This document shows positions 1 through 8,198 of a stretch of DNA of 64,000 nucleotides, piece by piece. Position 1 is the stretch's first letter; every line of letters starts with the position of its first letter. The position numbers and the translations under genes are program-made. The notes beneath the pieces were generated by a model that was not told the DNA's origin, searched no databases, and saw only the letters and a list, made by a program, of their open reading frames with translations. Source of the stretch: Amycolatopsis sp. CA-126428 (GTDB lineage Bacteria > Actinomycetota > Actinomycetes > Mycobacteriales > Pseudonocardiaceae). The stretch is taken from contig NZ_PPHF01000030.1 of NCBI RefSeq assembly GCF_002904335.1, forward strand, positions 62,001-126,000, written 5' to 3'.

Positions 1-364
1 CGAGCCGGGTGATCCAGTTCTCGGCGTTGCGGTGGGCCTCGTCGGTGCTGAGCCCGTGCAGCTCGGCCAGGTAGACGAGCTGGTCGAGCACCTTCATCTT
101 CGGGTACAGCCCGCGTTCTTCCGGCATGTAGCCGATGTGCGTGCGGGTTTCGTGCGTGACCGGCCGGCCGTCGAAGCGCACTTCACCGCCGTCGGCGGCC
201 AGCACGCCCAGCGCGATCCGCATGGTGGTGGTCTTGCCGGCGCCGTTGCTGCCGACGAAGCCGAACAGCTCGCCGGCGTGGACGTCGAACGAGACGCCGT
301 CCAGCGCGACCTTGGCGCCGTAGCGCTTGGAAATCCCGTCGATCTCCAGTGTCCCCTCAGGCAT
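1..364 (-). CDS. ABC transporter ATP-binding protein (partial, 3' end outside window)
   Basis: This is the nucleotide-binding subunit of an ABC transporter; only the first 121 residues lie inside the window. The Walker A motif GSNGAGKTT sits at residues 38-46. A Q-loop region reading GYMPEERGLYP follows at 78-88, a form common in NatA-like export ATPases. The ATG at 364 overlaps the stop of the upstream membrane-protein gene by 8 bases, so the two are probably translationally coupled. With the HTH gene further upstream this forms a regulator/membrane protein/ATPase operon. The substrate cannot be told from sequence; export of a toxic compound or ion is a guess. The signature motif and Walker B lie beyond the window. 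Confidence 0.93.
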   Translation of the reverse strand, partial: MPEGTLEIDGISKRYGAKVALDGVSFDVHAGELFGFVGSNGAGKTTTMRIALGVLAADGGEVRFDGRPVTHETRTHIGYMPEERGLYPKMKVLDQLVYLAELHGLSTDEAHRNAENWITRL

Positions 365-905
365 TCCCCATCCCCTCTTCGAAGTCTTCGGGGTCGTCGT
401 CCGGCAGCGACCAGCCCAGCACGATGGCCGGGATGGTCGTGCCGGTGACCAGCAGCGCGGACAGCATCATCGCGCCGCGGACGCCGCCGTTTTCGGTTTC
501 GGCGATGAACAGGCTGTACAGCAGGGCGATCACCATCAGGTAGCTGAGCGCCTGGTAGCCGATGTAGGTGACGCGGTGGCGCCACTCGCGCTCGCGCTCG
601 TCCAGCAGGCGCGAAAAGCTGTTGGTCATCCGCCCGGTCAGGATGCGCAGCGTCAGGAACGCGAAACCGCCGACGACCAGCCCGCTCAGCCACAAGGCCG
701 GAAAGACCCATTCCGGCGCGACCTTGAACCGCGTCGCGCCGACGATCATGATCAGATCGGCGACGACCAAGATGGCGACCAGCGTCCGGCGGTGCTTCCG
801 GGTACGCCAGCCGGCCAGGTGCCGGGCCCGTTTTCGTTCGGCTGCCTCGAGCTTGTCGAGCTGGCGTTCCCAGTAGGCCGCGAGGCGGCCCGGCTGCTCG
901 GTCAT
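357..905 (-). CDS. Four-helix integral membrane protein, operon partner of ABC ATPase
   Basis: The protein has 182 residues. A charged, possibly coiled-coil N-terminus (about residues 1-38, rich in E, R and K) precedes four hydrophobic segments near 41-60, 68-87, 118-134 and 142-166. I do not recognise a named family. The ATG at 905 overlaps the stop of the HTH gene (ATGA), and its own stop overlaps the ATPase start. A run of purines (GGAGGGGGGAGC) precedes the ATG. The position suggests a permease or accessory membrane subunit of the neighbouring ATPase. It is short for a classical six-helix permease, so it might instead be a sensor or regulatory subunit. Confidence 0.85.
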   Translation of the reverse strand: MTEQPGRLAAYWERQLDKLEAAERKRARHLAGWRTRKHRRTLVAILVVADLIMIVGATRFKVAPEWVFPALWLSGLVVGGFAFLTLRILTGRMTNSFSRLLDEREREWRHRVTYIGYQALSYLMVIALLYSLFIAETENGGVRGAMMLSALLVTGTTIPAIVLGWSLPDDDPEDFEEGMGNA

Positions 906-1171
906 GCTCCCCCCTCGCGGTAGACCTGGGTGGAAAGCGGCGTGAACGGCTCGCGGCTGAAGACCGCCTCGACGGGCAAGTCGAACACCGCGCAGATCCG
1001 GAACGCCAGATCCAGGCTCGGATAGTGGTCGCCCCGCTCGAGCGCGCCGATGGTCTGCGGGTTCACCTCGACGGCACCGGCAAGCGTTGCACGGGTCATC
1101 CCGCGCTCGGCCCGGAGCACGGGAAGCCGGTTGTAGATCGGCAGCTCTTTGCCGCGTCTGACCGGGCTCAT
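902..1171 (-). CDS. XRE-family helix-turn-helix regulator (short)
   Basis: This 89-residue cytoplasmic DNA-binding protein is almost entirely one XRE/Cro HTH domain (about residues 12-70). It contains the typical pattern of an early helix, TRATLAGAVEVNPQTIGALERG as recognition region, and a closing helix with LPVEAVF. It resembles the small YozG-type regulators that often precede membrane-protein/ABC genes. I chose the ATG at 1171 because a plausible sigma-A-like promoter ends 7 bases upstream, implying a leaderless mRNA; an in-frame longer form would begin inside that promoter. It is the first gene of the three-gene operon and probably its autoregulator. Confidence 0.9.
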   Translation of the reverse strand: MSPVRRGKELPIYNRLPVLRAERGMTRATLAGAVEVNPQTIGALERGDHYPSLDLAFRICAVFDLPVEAVFSREPFTPLSTQVYREGGA

Positions 1172-1207
1172 GGCACCAACTGTTGCAAAAACCCAACGGG
1201 ACGTCAA
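1172..1207 (-). promoter_or_regulatory. Candidate leaderless promoter for the HTH/ABC operon
   Basis: On the minus strand TTGACG (1202-1207) is followed by a 17-base spacer and AACAGT (1179-1184), then 7 bases to the ATG at 1171. The -35 match is good and the -10 weak. The spacing to the start codon fits a leaderless transcript, which is common in actinobacteria. Confidence 0.4.
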
Positions 1208-1340
1208 CTCAAGAGAACATCAAGTCTGGTTGTGCACATGGGTGGTGGGTTGTGGATGAGTGGGTGGGGTGGGCGGCTGAGCGGCGGTTTTGTCGGTGGG
1301 GACCGATAGACTGGACTTGGGCACGGCCCCCTAGGGAGGG

Positions 1341-1386
1341 CGGGGAGCTGTGTCGGCGGGGAGCTGTGTCGGCGGGGAGCTGTGCT
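1341..1386. repeat. Short tandem repeat, 16 bp unit, about 2.8 copies
   Basis: The unit CGGGGAGCTGTGTCGG occurs at 1341-1356 and 1357-1372, and a partial third copy at 1373-1386. It lies in the 222-base gap between the HTH gene and the 3' end of glpD. The rest of that gap is G-rich (several GGG runs at about 1240-1275) and holds no gene I can support. Confidence 0.6.
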
Positions 1387-1393
1387 GCCGACG

Positions 1394-2935
1394 TCAGGCG
1401 AGCCCTGCTAGCGACTTGTCGACAAGTTCCGCCACCCGCTCCCGTGCCGCCTCGGCGTCCGACGGGATCAACGAGAGCCGCGTCCGGCGCTCCAGTACGT
1501 CCTCGACGTCCAACGCTCCCTCGTTCCGGACCGCCCACACCACCTCGGCCGCCGTGACCTCCGTCCCCGGCGCCACCGGGGCCGCGAATTCCGCGTCCAC
1601 CTCGCCCAGCGCCGCCACGCGTGATGCCTCCGTGCCGTACCGGGCCACCAGCCTGAGCGCCGCGTCCACAAAGGACAACTCCGGCCGGGGCGCCGCTCCC
1701 AGCAGCGGTAACCGGGCCGTGCGGCACGGGGTTGCCGGGAGTCCGGCGAGGCGGACCGCCGCGTCGACCGCGTCCTCGGCCATCCGGCGGTACGTTGTCA
1801 GCTTGCCGCCCACCACGGTCAACAGCCCGTCCGGTCCGGCCAGGACCGCGTGCTTGCGGGAAAGATCCGCCGACCGGCCGCTCGTTCCCTCGACCAGCGG
1901 CCGCAGCCCCGCATAAGACCCAGCCACGTCCGCCCGGGTCAGCGGCCGGGCGAGCACCGAGGAAGCCAGCGACAACAAGAAGTCCACATCGGACTCAGGA
2001 ACCACTGGCACGGAAGGGATCGGGCCCGAGACGGGCTCATCGGTGAGTCCCAAGTAGACTCGGCCGTCCGGCTGGGGGAGCAGGAAGACGAACCGGTTGG
2101 TCTCCCCGGGCACGCCGATGTTCACCGACGTCGTCCCCATCGGCACCGTCCCCGGCGCCAGTACCAGGTGTGAACCGAGCGATGGCCGCAACCGCACCGA
2201 ACCCGTCAGGGTTCCCGCCCACACCCCCGTCGCGTTGATCACCTGCCGGGCGTGGATGTCCATTGTGGAGCCAGAAAGACCGTCGCGCACCTGAACGCGG
2301 TCTGCGGCAAGCGAAACGGCCGACAGTCGCGTGAGGATGCGGGCACCGAACGATGCCGCCGTCCGGGCGAGGGTAACCACCAGCCGCGCGTCGTCGACCA
2401 GCGCGCCGTCGTAAGCCAGCCAGGCGCCGCGCAGGCCGTCGGGGGACAGGCCCGGCGCCAGGGCCAAGGCCAGCGGCGCCGGGATCGACCGCGGCCGCGG
2501 CAGCACCGACGACGGCGTGCGCGCGGCGCGGCGCAGCACGTCCCCGGCGCGCAACCCGGCCGCGACCACCCGCTCCTGCGCGCGGGAAGTGCTGGGGTAC
2601 CACGGAAACAGCTGCGGCATCGCGCGGGTGAGGTGTGGTGCCGTGCGCGTCATCAGGATCCCGCGCTCCACCGCGCTTTCGTGCGCCAAGCCGAGTTCGC
2701 CGTGCGCCAGGTACCGCAGGCCGCCGTGGACCAGCTTCGACGACCAGCGCGACGTCCCGAACGCCAGGTCGTGCGCCTCCACCAGCGCGACCGACAGGCC
2801 CCGCGAAGCCGCGTCCAGTGCGATACCCGTGCCGGTGACGCCGCCGCCGACCACGACGATGTCGACGCGCTCGCCCGACGCCAGCTCCGCGAGCTCGCGT
2901 TCGCGGCGCCGCGCGTTGAGCGAGCCGGACGTCAT
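1394..2935 (-). CDS. glpD: Glycerol-3-phosphate dehydrogenase (FAD-dependent, GlpD-like)
   Basis: The 513-residue protein would oxidise sn-glycerol-3-phosphate to dihydroxyacetone phosphate, passing electrons to the quinone pool at the inner face of the membrane. The FAD-binding Rossmann motif VVVGGGVTGTGIALDAASRG is near residue 27, followed by the family motif SSKLVHGGLRYL at about 65-76. The C-terminal DAO_C domain begins after the conserved TVVGGKLTTYRRMAEDA. Length is normal for the family. The start at 2935 overlaps the stop of the TetR gene (ATGA), so the two form one operon and the TetR is the likely controller. The divergent AGPS-like flavoprotein suggests a glycerolipid or glycerophosphate context. 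Confidence 0.95.
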   Translation of the reverse strand: MTSGSLNARRRERELAELASGERVDIVVVGGGVTGTGIALDAASRGLSVALVEAHDLAFGTSRWSSKLVHGGLRYLAHGELGLAHESAVERGILMTRTAPHLTRAMPQLFPWYPSTSRAQERVVAAGLRAGDVLRRAARTPSSVLPRPRSIPAPLALALAPGLSPDGLRGAWLAYDGALVDDARLVVTLARTAASFGARILTRLSAVSLAADRVQVRDGLSGSTMDIHARQVINATGVWAGTLTGSVRLRPSLGSHLVLAPGTVPMGTTSVNIGVPGETNRFVFLLPQPDGRVYLGLTDEPVSGPIPSVPVVPESDVDFLLSLASSVLARPLTRADVAGSYAGLRPLVEGTSGRSADLSRKHAVLAGPDGLLTVVGGKLTTYRRMAEDAVDAAVRLAGLPATPCRTARLPLLGAAPRPELSFVDAALRLVARYGTEASRVAALGEVDAEFAAPVAPGTEVTAAEVVWAVRNEGALDVEDVLERRTRLSLIPSDAEAARERVAELVDKSLAGLA

Positions 2936-3576
2936 GGCCGCAAAGCCGCGTCGAGCACGTGGGTGAACTCCGCCATCAGCGCCACCTCGTCGACGTCCAC
3001 GGTGGCCGGCCGCAGGGAGAACGCGAACGACTGCACCACCAGCAGCACCGAACGGGACTGCACCGCGACCGGCGCCCGCCGGATCGAGCCGTCCTGGTGA
3101 CCGGCCTCCAGTAGGGCGTGCAGCGCCTGCTCGGCGAACTTCTGCGTCGCGCCGAGCCGCTCCACGATGTACGGGAGGACGAGTTCGGGGTCGACGTCGA
3201 GCAGGGTGCGGAACAGCGGGTCGGTCGACAGCGCGCGGACGCCGGCCGCGGCGATGAGCACGAGCCGGTCGCGGCTGTGCGCGGCATCCGCGCCGCCTTC
3301 GCTCGCCGTGCGCAGCAATCCGCTGAACTCGCGGGTCATCAGGGCGGCGAGCACGCTGCGGACGTCGGGGAAGCGGCGGTAGACCGTCATCCGGCTGACG
3401 CGGGCGGTGCGGGCGATTTCGGCGAGTGTGGTGCGGCGCACACCGACGGCCAGCACGCACGAGCGCGCGGCGTCGAGCAGCACGTCATCGGCCACCCGCG
3501 TCGCCGTCTGGCGGTTGCGGGTGTCCGCGAGCGCGGAGGAACCTGCCGTCTGCGTGGTGTGACGTTTTACGTCCAT
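2932..3576 (-). CDS. TetR-family transcriptional regulator
   Basis: A 214-residue repressor-type protein. The N-terminal HTH (about residues 27-75) reads LLDAARSCVLAVGVRRTTLAEIARTARVSRMTVYRRF with the usual T-V-Y-R-R-F end; the C-terminal ligand domain is not assignable. It precedes glpD with a 4-base overlap and diverges from the AGPS-like gene. The two start codons are only 17 bases apart. A perfect inverted repeat covers the start region, so the protein probably represses itself, glpD and the flavoprotein gene. The ligand could be a glycerol phosphate or acyl compound, by context only. The minus-strand TACAGT 7 bases before the ATG suggests a leaderless mRNA. Confidence 0.93.
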   Translation of the reverse strand: MDVKRHTTQTAGSSALADTRNRQTATRVADDVLLDAARSCVLAVGVRRTTLAEIARTARVSRMTVYRRFPDVRSVLAALMTREFSGLLRTASEGGADAAHSRDRLVLIAAAGVRALSTDPLFRTLLDVDPELVLPYIVERLGATQKFAEQALHALLEAGHQDGSIRRAPVAVQSRSVLLVVQSFAFSLRPATVDVDEVALMAEFTHVLDAALRP

Positions 3577-3589
3577 GTGTCACACTGTA
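3557..3589. promoter_or_regulatory. TetR operator and overlapping divergent core promoters
   Basis: A perfect inverted repeat GTGTGAC (3557-3563) / GTCACAC (3579-3585) with a 15-base spacer covers the TetR start codon. The minus-strand -10-like TACAGT (3584-3589) is 7 bases from the TetR ATG at 3576. On the plus strand CACACT (3581-3586) is 6 bases from the GTG at 3593. Binding here would block both promoters. Confidence 0.55.
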
Positions 3590-3592
3590 GTC

Positions 3593-5212
3593 GTGAACGC
3601 TCTCATTGACCACCGCCTCCGCCGGTCCTGGACCGAGGAAGCCGCCGGCGCCGCCCCGCTGCCCGCGCGGGCGGCCAAGTGGCTTGAACAGCGTATCGGC
3701 CAGACGGCCCCCAGTGCTGCTCCGACGGCCGATTTGCCGGTGGAAATACCGTCACCGAAACTGGCGAAACCTGCTGAGGAAGCGCTTGCGGAAGTGGTCG
3801 GCGCGGAGAACGTGCTGGTCGACGCCCCGGCCCGGCTGGCGCGGGCGACCGGACTGTCCTACCTCGACCTGCTGCGGCGCCGTTCGCCGTCGGCGGAGTT
3901 CCCGGTGCCCGACGCGGTCGTGCTCCCCGCCGACCCCGACGAGGTCCAGGCGGTCCTCGATGTCTGCGTCCGGCACGACGTCGGAGTGGTGCCCTTCGGC
4001 GGCGGAACGTCGGTGGTCGGCGGGGTAGCCGCACTGCGCGGCGAGAAGACGTCGGTGATCGCGCTGGACCTCGTCCGGCTCGACGCGCTGGTGTCGGTGG
4101 ACGCCGAGTCGCGCATCGCCGTCCTGCAGGCCGGCGTCCGCGGCCCCGAAGCCGAGCGGCTGCTCGCCGGGCACGGCCTGACGCTCGGGCACGTCCCGCA
4201 GTCGTTCGAACGCGCCACTATCGGCGGCTTCGCGGCGACGCGCTCGGCGGGCCAGGCGTCCTCGGGCTACGGGCGGTTCGAGGACATGGTGACCGGCGTG
4301 CGGCTGGCCACCCCGCGCGGCCCGTGGAAGCTCGGCGTCGCCCCGGCGTCCGCGGCCGGGCCGGACCTGCGCCAGCTCGCGATCGGCAGCGAGGGCACGC
4401 TCGGCGTGATCACCGAAGTCGCGCTGCGGGTGCGGCCGGTGCCGCCGGTCCGGCGTTACGAGGGCTACGCGCTGCCGGGCTGGGCGGCCGGCGCCGAAGC
4501 GGTGCGGGACCTCGCGCAGCACCACGCGCTCGCCGACGTCACCCGGCTGTCCGATGTGGACGAGACCGAGGTGTCGCTCGCGCTGAACGCCGGGCTGAAG
4601 ACGGCGGCGCTGCGCCGCTACCTCGCCGCGCGGGGAGTGCGACGGCCGTGTTTCCTCATCGTCGGCTGGGAAGGCACCGCGCACGACGTGTCGCTGCGCC
4701 GCCGTGAGACGGCTCGGAGACTCAAGGCGTCGGGCGGCGTGCGCGTCGGGAAGGCGCTCGGCGAGTCGTGGCGGCACGGCCGGTTCGCCGGACCCCGGCA
4801 GCGGGACACGCTGCTGGACATGGGCATCTGCGTCGAAACGCTCGAGACGGCCGCGTACTGGTCCAATGTGGACGAACTCCGTGACGACGTCCGCGCGGCG
4901 CTGACGGCCGCGCTGGGCAAGGCGATCATCATGTGTCACATTTCGCACGCGTACGAAACGGGGGCGTCGCTGTACTTCACGGTGCTGACGGCCCGCGACG
5001 AAGCCGACTCGATCGGTCAGTGGCAGCGCGCGAAGGCGGCGGCCTGCGAGGCGATCGCCGGGCTGGGCACGATCTCGCACCACCACGCCGTCGGCGTCGA
5101 CCACGCGCCCTACCTGAGCGCGGAAATCGGTTCGCTGGGCGTCGAGGTGCTGCGCGCGGCCAAGTCCACTGTGGATCCGACCGGGATCCTCAACCCGGGA
5201 AAGCTGGTGTGA
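3593..5212 (+). CDS. FAD-binding oxidase, alkyldihydroxyacetonephosphate-synthase-like
   Basis: This 539-residue flavoprotein belongs to the VAO/PCMH superfamily with an FAD-oxidase C-terminal domain. The FAD-binding stretch VPFGGGTSVVGGV is about residues 126-138. Later segments (IGSEGTLGVITEVALRVRP, and SHAYETGASLYFT near the C-terminus) match AGPS and glycolate-oxidase GlcD relatives. In animals AGPS makes ether lipids from acyl-DHAP. Bacterial homologues beside glpD and TetR genes are common, but their substrate is unsettled. I prefer the GTG at 3593 over an ATG at 3575 because the latter sits inside the operator. Its 3' end overlaps the next minus-strand gene by 23 bases. Confidence 0.92.
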   Translation: MNALIDHRLRRSWTEEAAGAAPLPARAAKWLEQRIGQTAPSAAPTADLPVEIPSPKLAKPAEEALAEVVGAENVLVDAPARLARATGLSYLDLLRRRSPSAEFPVPDAVVLPADPDEVQAVLDVCVRHDVGVVPFGGGTSVVGGVAALRGEKTSVIALDLVRLDALVSVDAESRIAVLQAGVRGPEAERLLAGHGLTLGHVPQSFERATIGGFAATRSAGQASSGYGRFEDMVTGVRLATPRGPWKLGVAPASAAGPDLRQLAIGSEGTLGVITEVALRVRPVPPVRRYEGYALPGWAAGAEAVRDLAQHHALADVTRLSDVDETEVSLALNAGLKTAALRRYLAARGVRRPCFLIVGWEGTAHDVSLRRRETARRLKASGGVRVGKALGESWRHGRFAGPRQRDTLLDMGICVETLETAAYWSNVDELRDDVRAALTAALGKAIIMCHISHAYETGASLYFTVLTARDEADSIGQWQRAKAAACEAIAGLGTISHHHAVGVDHAPYLSAEIGSLGVEVLRAAKSTVDPTGILNPGKLV

Positions 5213-5744
5213 CGACTTCGCAGGGCACGCCGTGACCGTCGGCCGCGACGCCGTCGAGCCGGGCCGCTTCGGTTTGCGGGACGTCGGAGGTGCGCACCGG
5301 CGCGCCGTTCACCAGCAGGGGATAGCGGATCGGCGCGGCGCCGACGTACGTGTGGATGTCGGTCAGGCGCGTGCCGTCCTCGAGGGTGATGTCGGGGTCG
5401 GTCAGCCGGGCCAGGTGGTAGCGGGTGCCGCGGCCTTCGCAGCGGTCCAGGACCGCGAGCTGGTCCGGCGTCACGAACCAGATGGCGTGCTCTTCGACGC
5501 CCGGCAGCGCGGTGAGGGTGGCCGGGCGCTGGTCGTCGACCACGCGGAAGCCGGCCGCCCACACCGCGGCGAGCCCGGCGCAGCGCGCGTGCGCCACGAC
5601 GACCGGGCCTTCGAGACCGAGCCGGGCGCGCAGCCAGGTGATCTTCGACGGGTTCGCGTTGGAACCGTAGGCCAGCACGGCCATCCGGTCGCGCCAGCCG
5701 TCCGGCGCGGTGTCCAGGGGGTGCCCGACGCCGTCGACGTGCAC
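5190..5744 (-). CDS. Gamma-glutamylcyclotransferase-like protein
   Basis: The GGCT-fold signature LAYGSNANP begins near residue 24 from the GTG at 5744, and a later DRCEGRGTRYH supplies the expected acidic catalytic residue. Members release 5-oxoproline from gamma-glutamyl compounds, but many bacterial ones have unknown substrates. The reading frame stays open upstream of 5744 with protein-like composition (LFTDDEYPAEPYPGTRPGH). A CTG codon at 5813 overlaps the stop of the mycothiol dehydrogenase gene exactly as a CTGA coupling would; no ATG, GTG or TTG lies between. The true protein may therefore be 23 residues longer with a CTG start. The gene follows the dehydrogenase in the same direction and overlaps the AGPS-like gene tail-to-tail. 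Confidence 0.8.
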   Translation of the reverse strand: MHVDGVGHPLDTAPDGWRDRMAVLAYGSNANPSKITWLRARLGLEGPVVVAHARCAGLAAVWAAGFRVVDDQRPATLTALPGVEEHAIWFVTPDQLAVLDRCEGRGTRYHLARLTDPDITLEDGTRLTDIHTYVGAAPIRYPLLVNGAPVRTSDVPQTEAARLDGVAADGHGVPCEVVTPAFPG

Positions 5745-5809
5745 GAACGAGTGGCCCGGCCGGGTGCCCGGGTAGGGCTCGGCCGGGTACTCGTCGTCGG
5801 TGAAGAGGG

Positions 5810-6907
5810 TCAGAACGTCACCACGCTGCGCAGCACGTCACCGTGGTGCATGCGCTCGAAGGCCTGCTCGACGCCGTCGACGCCGATGCGCTCGGTGACG
5901 AACTTGTCGAGCGGCAGCCGGCCCTGCAGGTAGAGGTCGACGAGCATCGGGAAGTCCCGGCTGGGCAGGCAGTCGCCGTACCAGGACGACTTGAGCGAGC
6001 CGCCGCGCGAGAAGAAGTCGATCAGCGGCAGGTCGTTCAGCCGCATCTCCGGCGTCGGCACGCCGACGAGCACGACCGTGCCGGCCAGGTCGCGGCCGTA
6101 GAACGCCTGGCGCCAGGTTTCGGGCCGGCCGACCGCGTCGATGACGACGTCGGGGCCGAATCCGCTGGTGGCGTCCTGCATGGCCTCGACGACCTGCTCT
6201 TCGCTGAGGCCCTTGCTGTTGACGGTGTGCGTCGCGCCGAAGTCCTTCGCCCAGGTGAGCTTCCGGTCGTCCATGTCGATCGCGACGATCGTGGTGGCGC
6301 CGGCCAGCTTCGCGCCGGCGATGGCGGCGTCCCCGACCCCACCGCAGCCGATGACGGCGACCGAGTCACCGCGCGTGACGGCGCCGGTGTTGATGGCCGC
6401 GCCGAGCCCGGCCATGACCCCGCAGCCGAGCAGCCCGGCGACCGCGGGTTCGGCCTCGCGGTTGACCTTCGTGCACTGTCCGCTGTGGACGAGCGTCTTC
6501 TCGAGGAAGGCGCCGATGCCGAGCGCGGGCGAAAGCTTGGTGCCGTCGGTGAGCGTCATGGGCTGGGCGGCGTTGAACGTCGAGAAGCAGTACCACGGCT
6601 TGCCGCGCTTGCAGGCCCGGCAGGTGCCGCAGACGGCGCGCCAGTTGAGGATGACGTAGTCGCCCGGCTCGAGATCGGTGACGCCTTCGCCGACGGCTTC
6701 GACGACACCGGCGGCCTCGTGGCCGAGCAGGAACGGGAAATCGTCGTTGATGCCGCCTTCGCGGTAGTGCAGGTCGGTGTGGCAGACCCCGCAGGCCTGG
6801 ACGTTCACGACGGCCTCGCCGGGACCGGGATCGGGCACGAGGACGGTCTCCAGCGAGACGGGCTCGCCCTTCGCCCGCGAAACGACCCCCTGGACCTCGT
6901 ACGGCAT
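5810..6907 (-). CDS. mscR: S-(hydroxymethyl)mycothiol dehydrogenase
   Basis: This zinc- and NAD-dependent medium-chain dehydrogenase (365 residues) oxidises the formaldehyde-mycothiol adduct, detoxifying formaldehyde in the cytoplasm. Catalytic zinc ligands are in GVCHTD (C42) and GHEAAG (H63); the structural zinc cysteines are C93, C96, C99 and C107. The cofactor site is GCGGVGDAA. The sequence agrees along its length with actinobacterial MscR/AdhE2, including [11 protein letters not shown] and [10 protein letters not shown] chose the ATG at 6907 because GGAAGG lies 8 bases upstream; a GTG at 6916 is possible. It supports the view that the host makes mycothiol. A cyclotransferase-like gene follows immediately. 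Confidence 0.95.
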   Translation of the reverse strand: MPYEVQGVVSRAKGEPVSLETVLVPDPGPGEAVVNVQACGVCHTDLHYREGGINDDFPFLLGHEAAGVVEAVGEGVTDLEPGDYVILNWRAVCGTCRACKRGKPWYCFSTFNAAQPMTLTDGTKLSPALGIGAFLEKTLVHSGQCTKVNREAEPAVAGLLGCGVMAGLGAAINTGAVTRGDSVAVIGCGGVGDAAIAGAKLAGATTIVAIDMDDRKLTWAKDFGATHTVNSKGLSEEQVVEAMQDATSGFGPDVVIDAVGRPETWRQAFYGRDLAGTVVLVGVPTPEMRLNDLPLIDFFSRGGSLKSSWYGDCLPSRDFPMLVDLYLQGRLPLDKFVTERIGVDGVEQAFERMHHGDVLRSVVTF

Positions 6908-7259
6908 TCGAACCACCTTCCGGCTGCGCTGCTGGTCGACCGCAGCTAATCACGGATCATGCGGAGATGGCGACATCCGCAGGAGTGAGGTTCGGTGGTG
7001 AAGACGCAACGAGTTGCGTGCTGCGCAACTGAAGGAGGTGGATGACGGGGTTGGGTGGCTTCACCTGCGGTCGATCGGTGGCCCGGGGGTTGGTCGGAGC
7101 GGCGGCTCGGCGGTCGGTGTCTGCTGCGCTCGGCATCCGGTGGCCAGGGGGCGATGGATACGGCGGGCGCGGGGTTGGTCGACATGGCGGCTCGACGGCT
7201 CCGCTCGGTCGCGCGCTCGGCGAGCCGTGCGGGCGGGCCTCCGGCCCCCGGTTTCCAGC
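6908..7259. other. 352-base gap without a supported gene
   Basis: The gap separates the mscR start from the 3' end of the broken sigma-factor gene. It holds the mscR promoter region, a cluster of inverted repeats at 7005-7030 and a good ribosome-binding site at 7033-7040 followed by ATG 7042. The frame that opens there does not look like protein: it is composition-driven and runs antisense through the sigma-factor gene. Confidence 0.6.
7005..7044 (+). promoter_or_regulatory. Alternating inverted repeats and orphan ribosome-binding site
   Basis: ACGCAAC (7005-7011) pairs with GTTGCGT (7014-7020), and AGTTGCG (7012-7018) also pairs with CGCAACT (7024-7030), giving two mutually exclusive hairpins or an operator. 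GAAGGAGGTGG (7031-7041) then precedes ATG at 7042. This looks like the 5' region of a regulated plus-strand gene that is no longer present. Confidence 0.45.
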
Positions 7260-8120
7260 TTACCGGGCACCACCGACAGTTCCCGGCGGCTCCGGCAGGT
7301 CCATCGAGGCGAGCTTCACCGGGTCCGCCACCGCCGCGATGTTGGTGATCCGCCCGTCGACCACCGTGAACGCCACCACCGACAGCGGCGTCCCGTCCTC
7401 ACGCCACGCCACCACGCCCGGCAGGCCGCCCACCAGCACGCGCCGGCCGTCGCCGGCCGCTCCGAAGCGGGCGCCCGTGGCCACGTTCGTTGCTCCCAGG
7501 ACCACCACCAGGCCGTCCGGTGTGTCGACCGTGAGGCGGACGTCCGGGTCGAGGACGCGCAGCAGCTGCTCGAAGTCGCCGTCGCGGGCCGCCGTCAGGA
7601 AGGCCTGGACCACCTCCCTCTGCAACGACCCGGCCGGCGGTGAAGGCGTGCGCACTTTGCGGCGGGCCCGGCTCGCCAGCATCTTGGCCGCCGCCGTGGA
7701 CTTGCCCAAGATGCGTCCGATCTCCTCGAACGGCACCGCGAACAGGTCGTGCAGCACGAACGCCAGCCGCTCGCTCGGGCCGAGGGACTCCAGCACCACC
7801 AGCAGCGCCAGCCCGACCGAATCCGCCAGCTCCGCGTCCTCGTCCGGGGAGGCGCCGTCGTCGACCGTCACGATGATCTCTTCATACGGCGCCTCGGGGC
7901 GGGACTTCCGCGCGCGCAGCACGTCCAGGCTGATCCGGCCGACCACCGTCGTCAGCCAGCCCTCGAGGTTCTCGATCGACGCCGCGTCCTGGCGCGACAG
8001 CCGCAGCTAGGCCTCCTGCACCACGTCCTCGGCGTCGGCGTGCGAACCGAGCACGCGGTGGGCCACCGCGCGCAGCCGGTCGCGCTGCGCTTCGAACGTC
8101 TCGGCCAGCGTGTCGGACAT
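7260..8120 (-). pseudogene. ECF sigma factor with SnoaL-like C-terminal extension, interrupted by an amber codon
   Basis: Read through, the frame encodes 286 residues: sigma region 2 (start MSDTLAETFEAQRDRLRA), sigma region 4 (SERLAFVLHDLFAVPFEEIGRIL) and a SnoaL-like domain ending DGRITNIAAVADPVKL. This is the architecture of the ECF41/ECF56 (SigJ-like) sigma factors, whose extension modulates activity. Codon 38 is TAG (8007-8009) where the family has tryptophan in the motif EAWLRLSR. One G-to-A change from TGG explains it, and the frame is otherwise intact. A protein restarted at the GTG at 7946 would lack most of region 2. The DGGGK motif described for ECF41 is not visible, so ECF56-like is the better guess. 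The divergent CMD-like gene is the classic partner of such sigma factors. Confidence 0.85.
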
Positions 8121-8198
8121 GGTCGTTACCTTCCTCGGTTCGGCTCCGTCGTGGACATGACGGGCCCGGAGGGGCGCAGGTAACCGATGGAGGAAACG

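Noticed and set aside
1341..1386. Tandem 16-base repeat as a possible CRISPR array
   Set aside because: Units are directly adjacent with no spacers, and no cas gene is present.
7042..8010. Plus-strand frame starting after a good ribosome-binding site
   Set aside because: Runs antisense through the sigma-factor gene and has no protein-like character; kept only as an orphan control region.
8121..8198. A canonical ECF41 promoter (TGTCACA and CGTC boxes) between the sigma and CMD genes
   Set aside because: I could not find TGTCACA at the right spacing on either strand; CCGTC-N8-GACGG is present but does not match.
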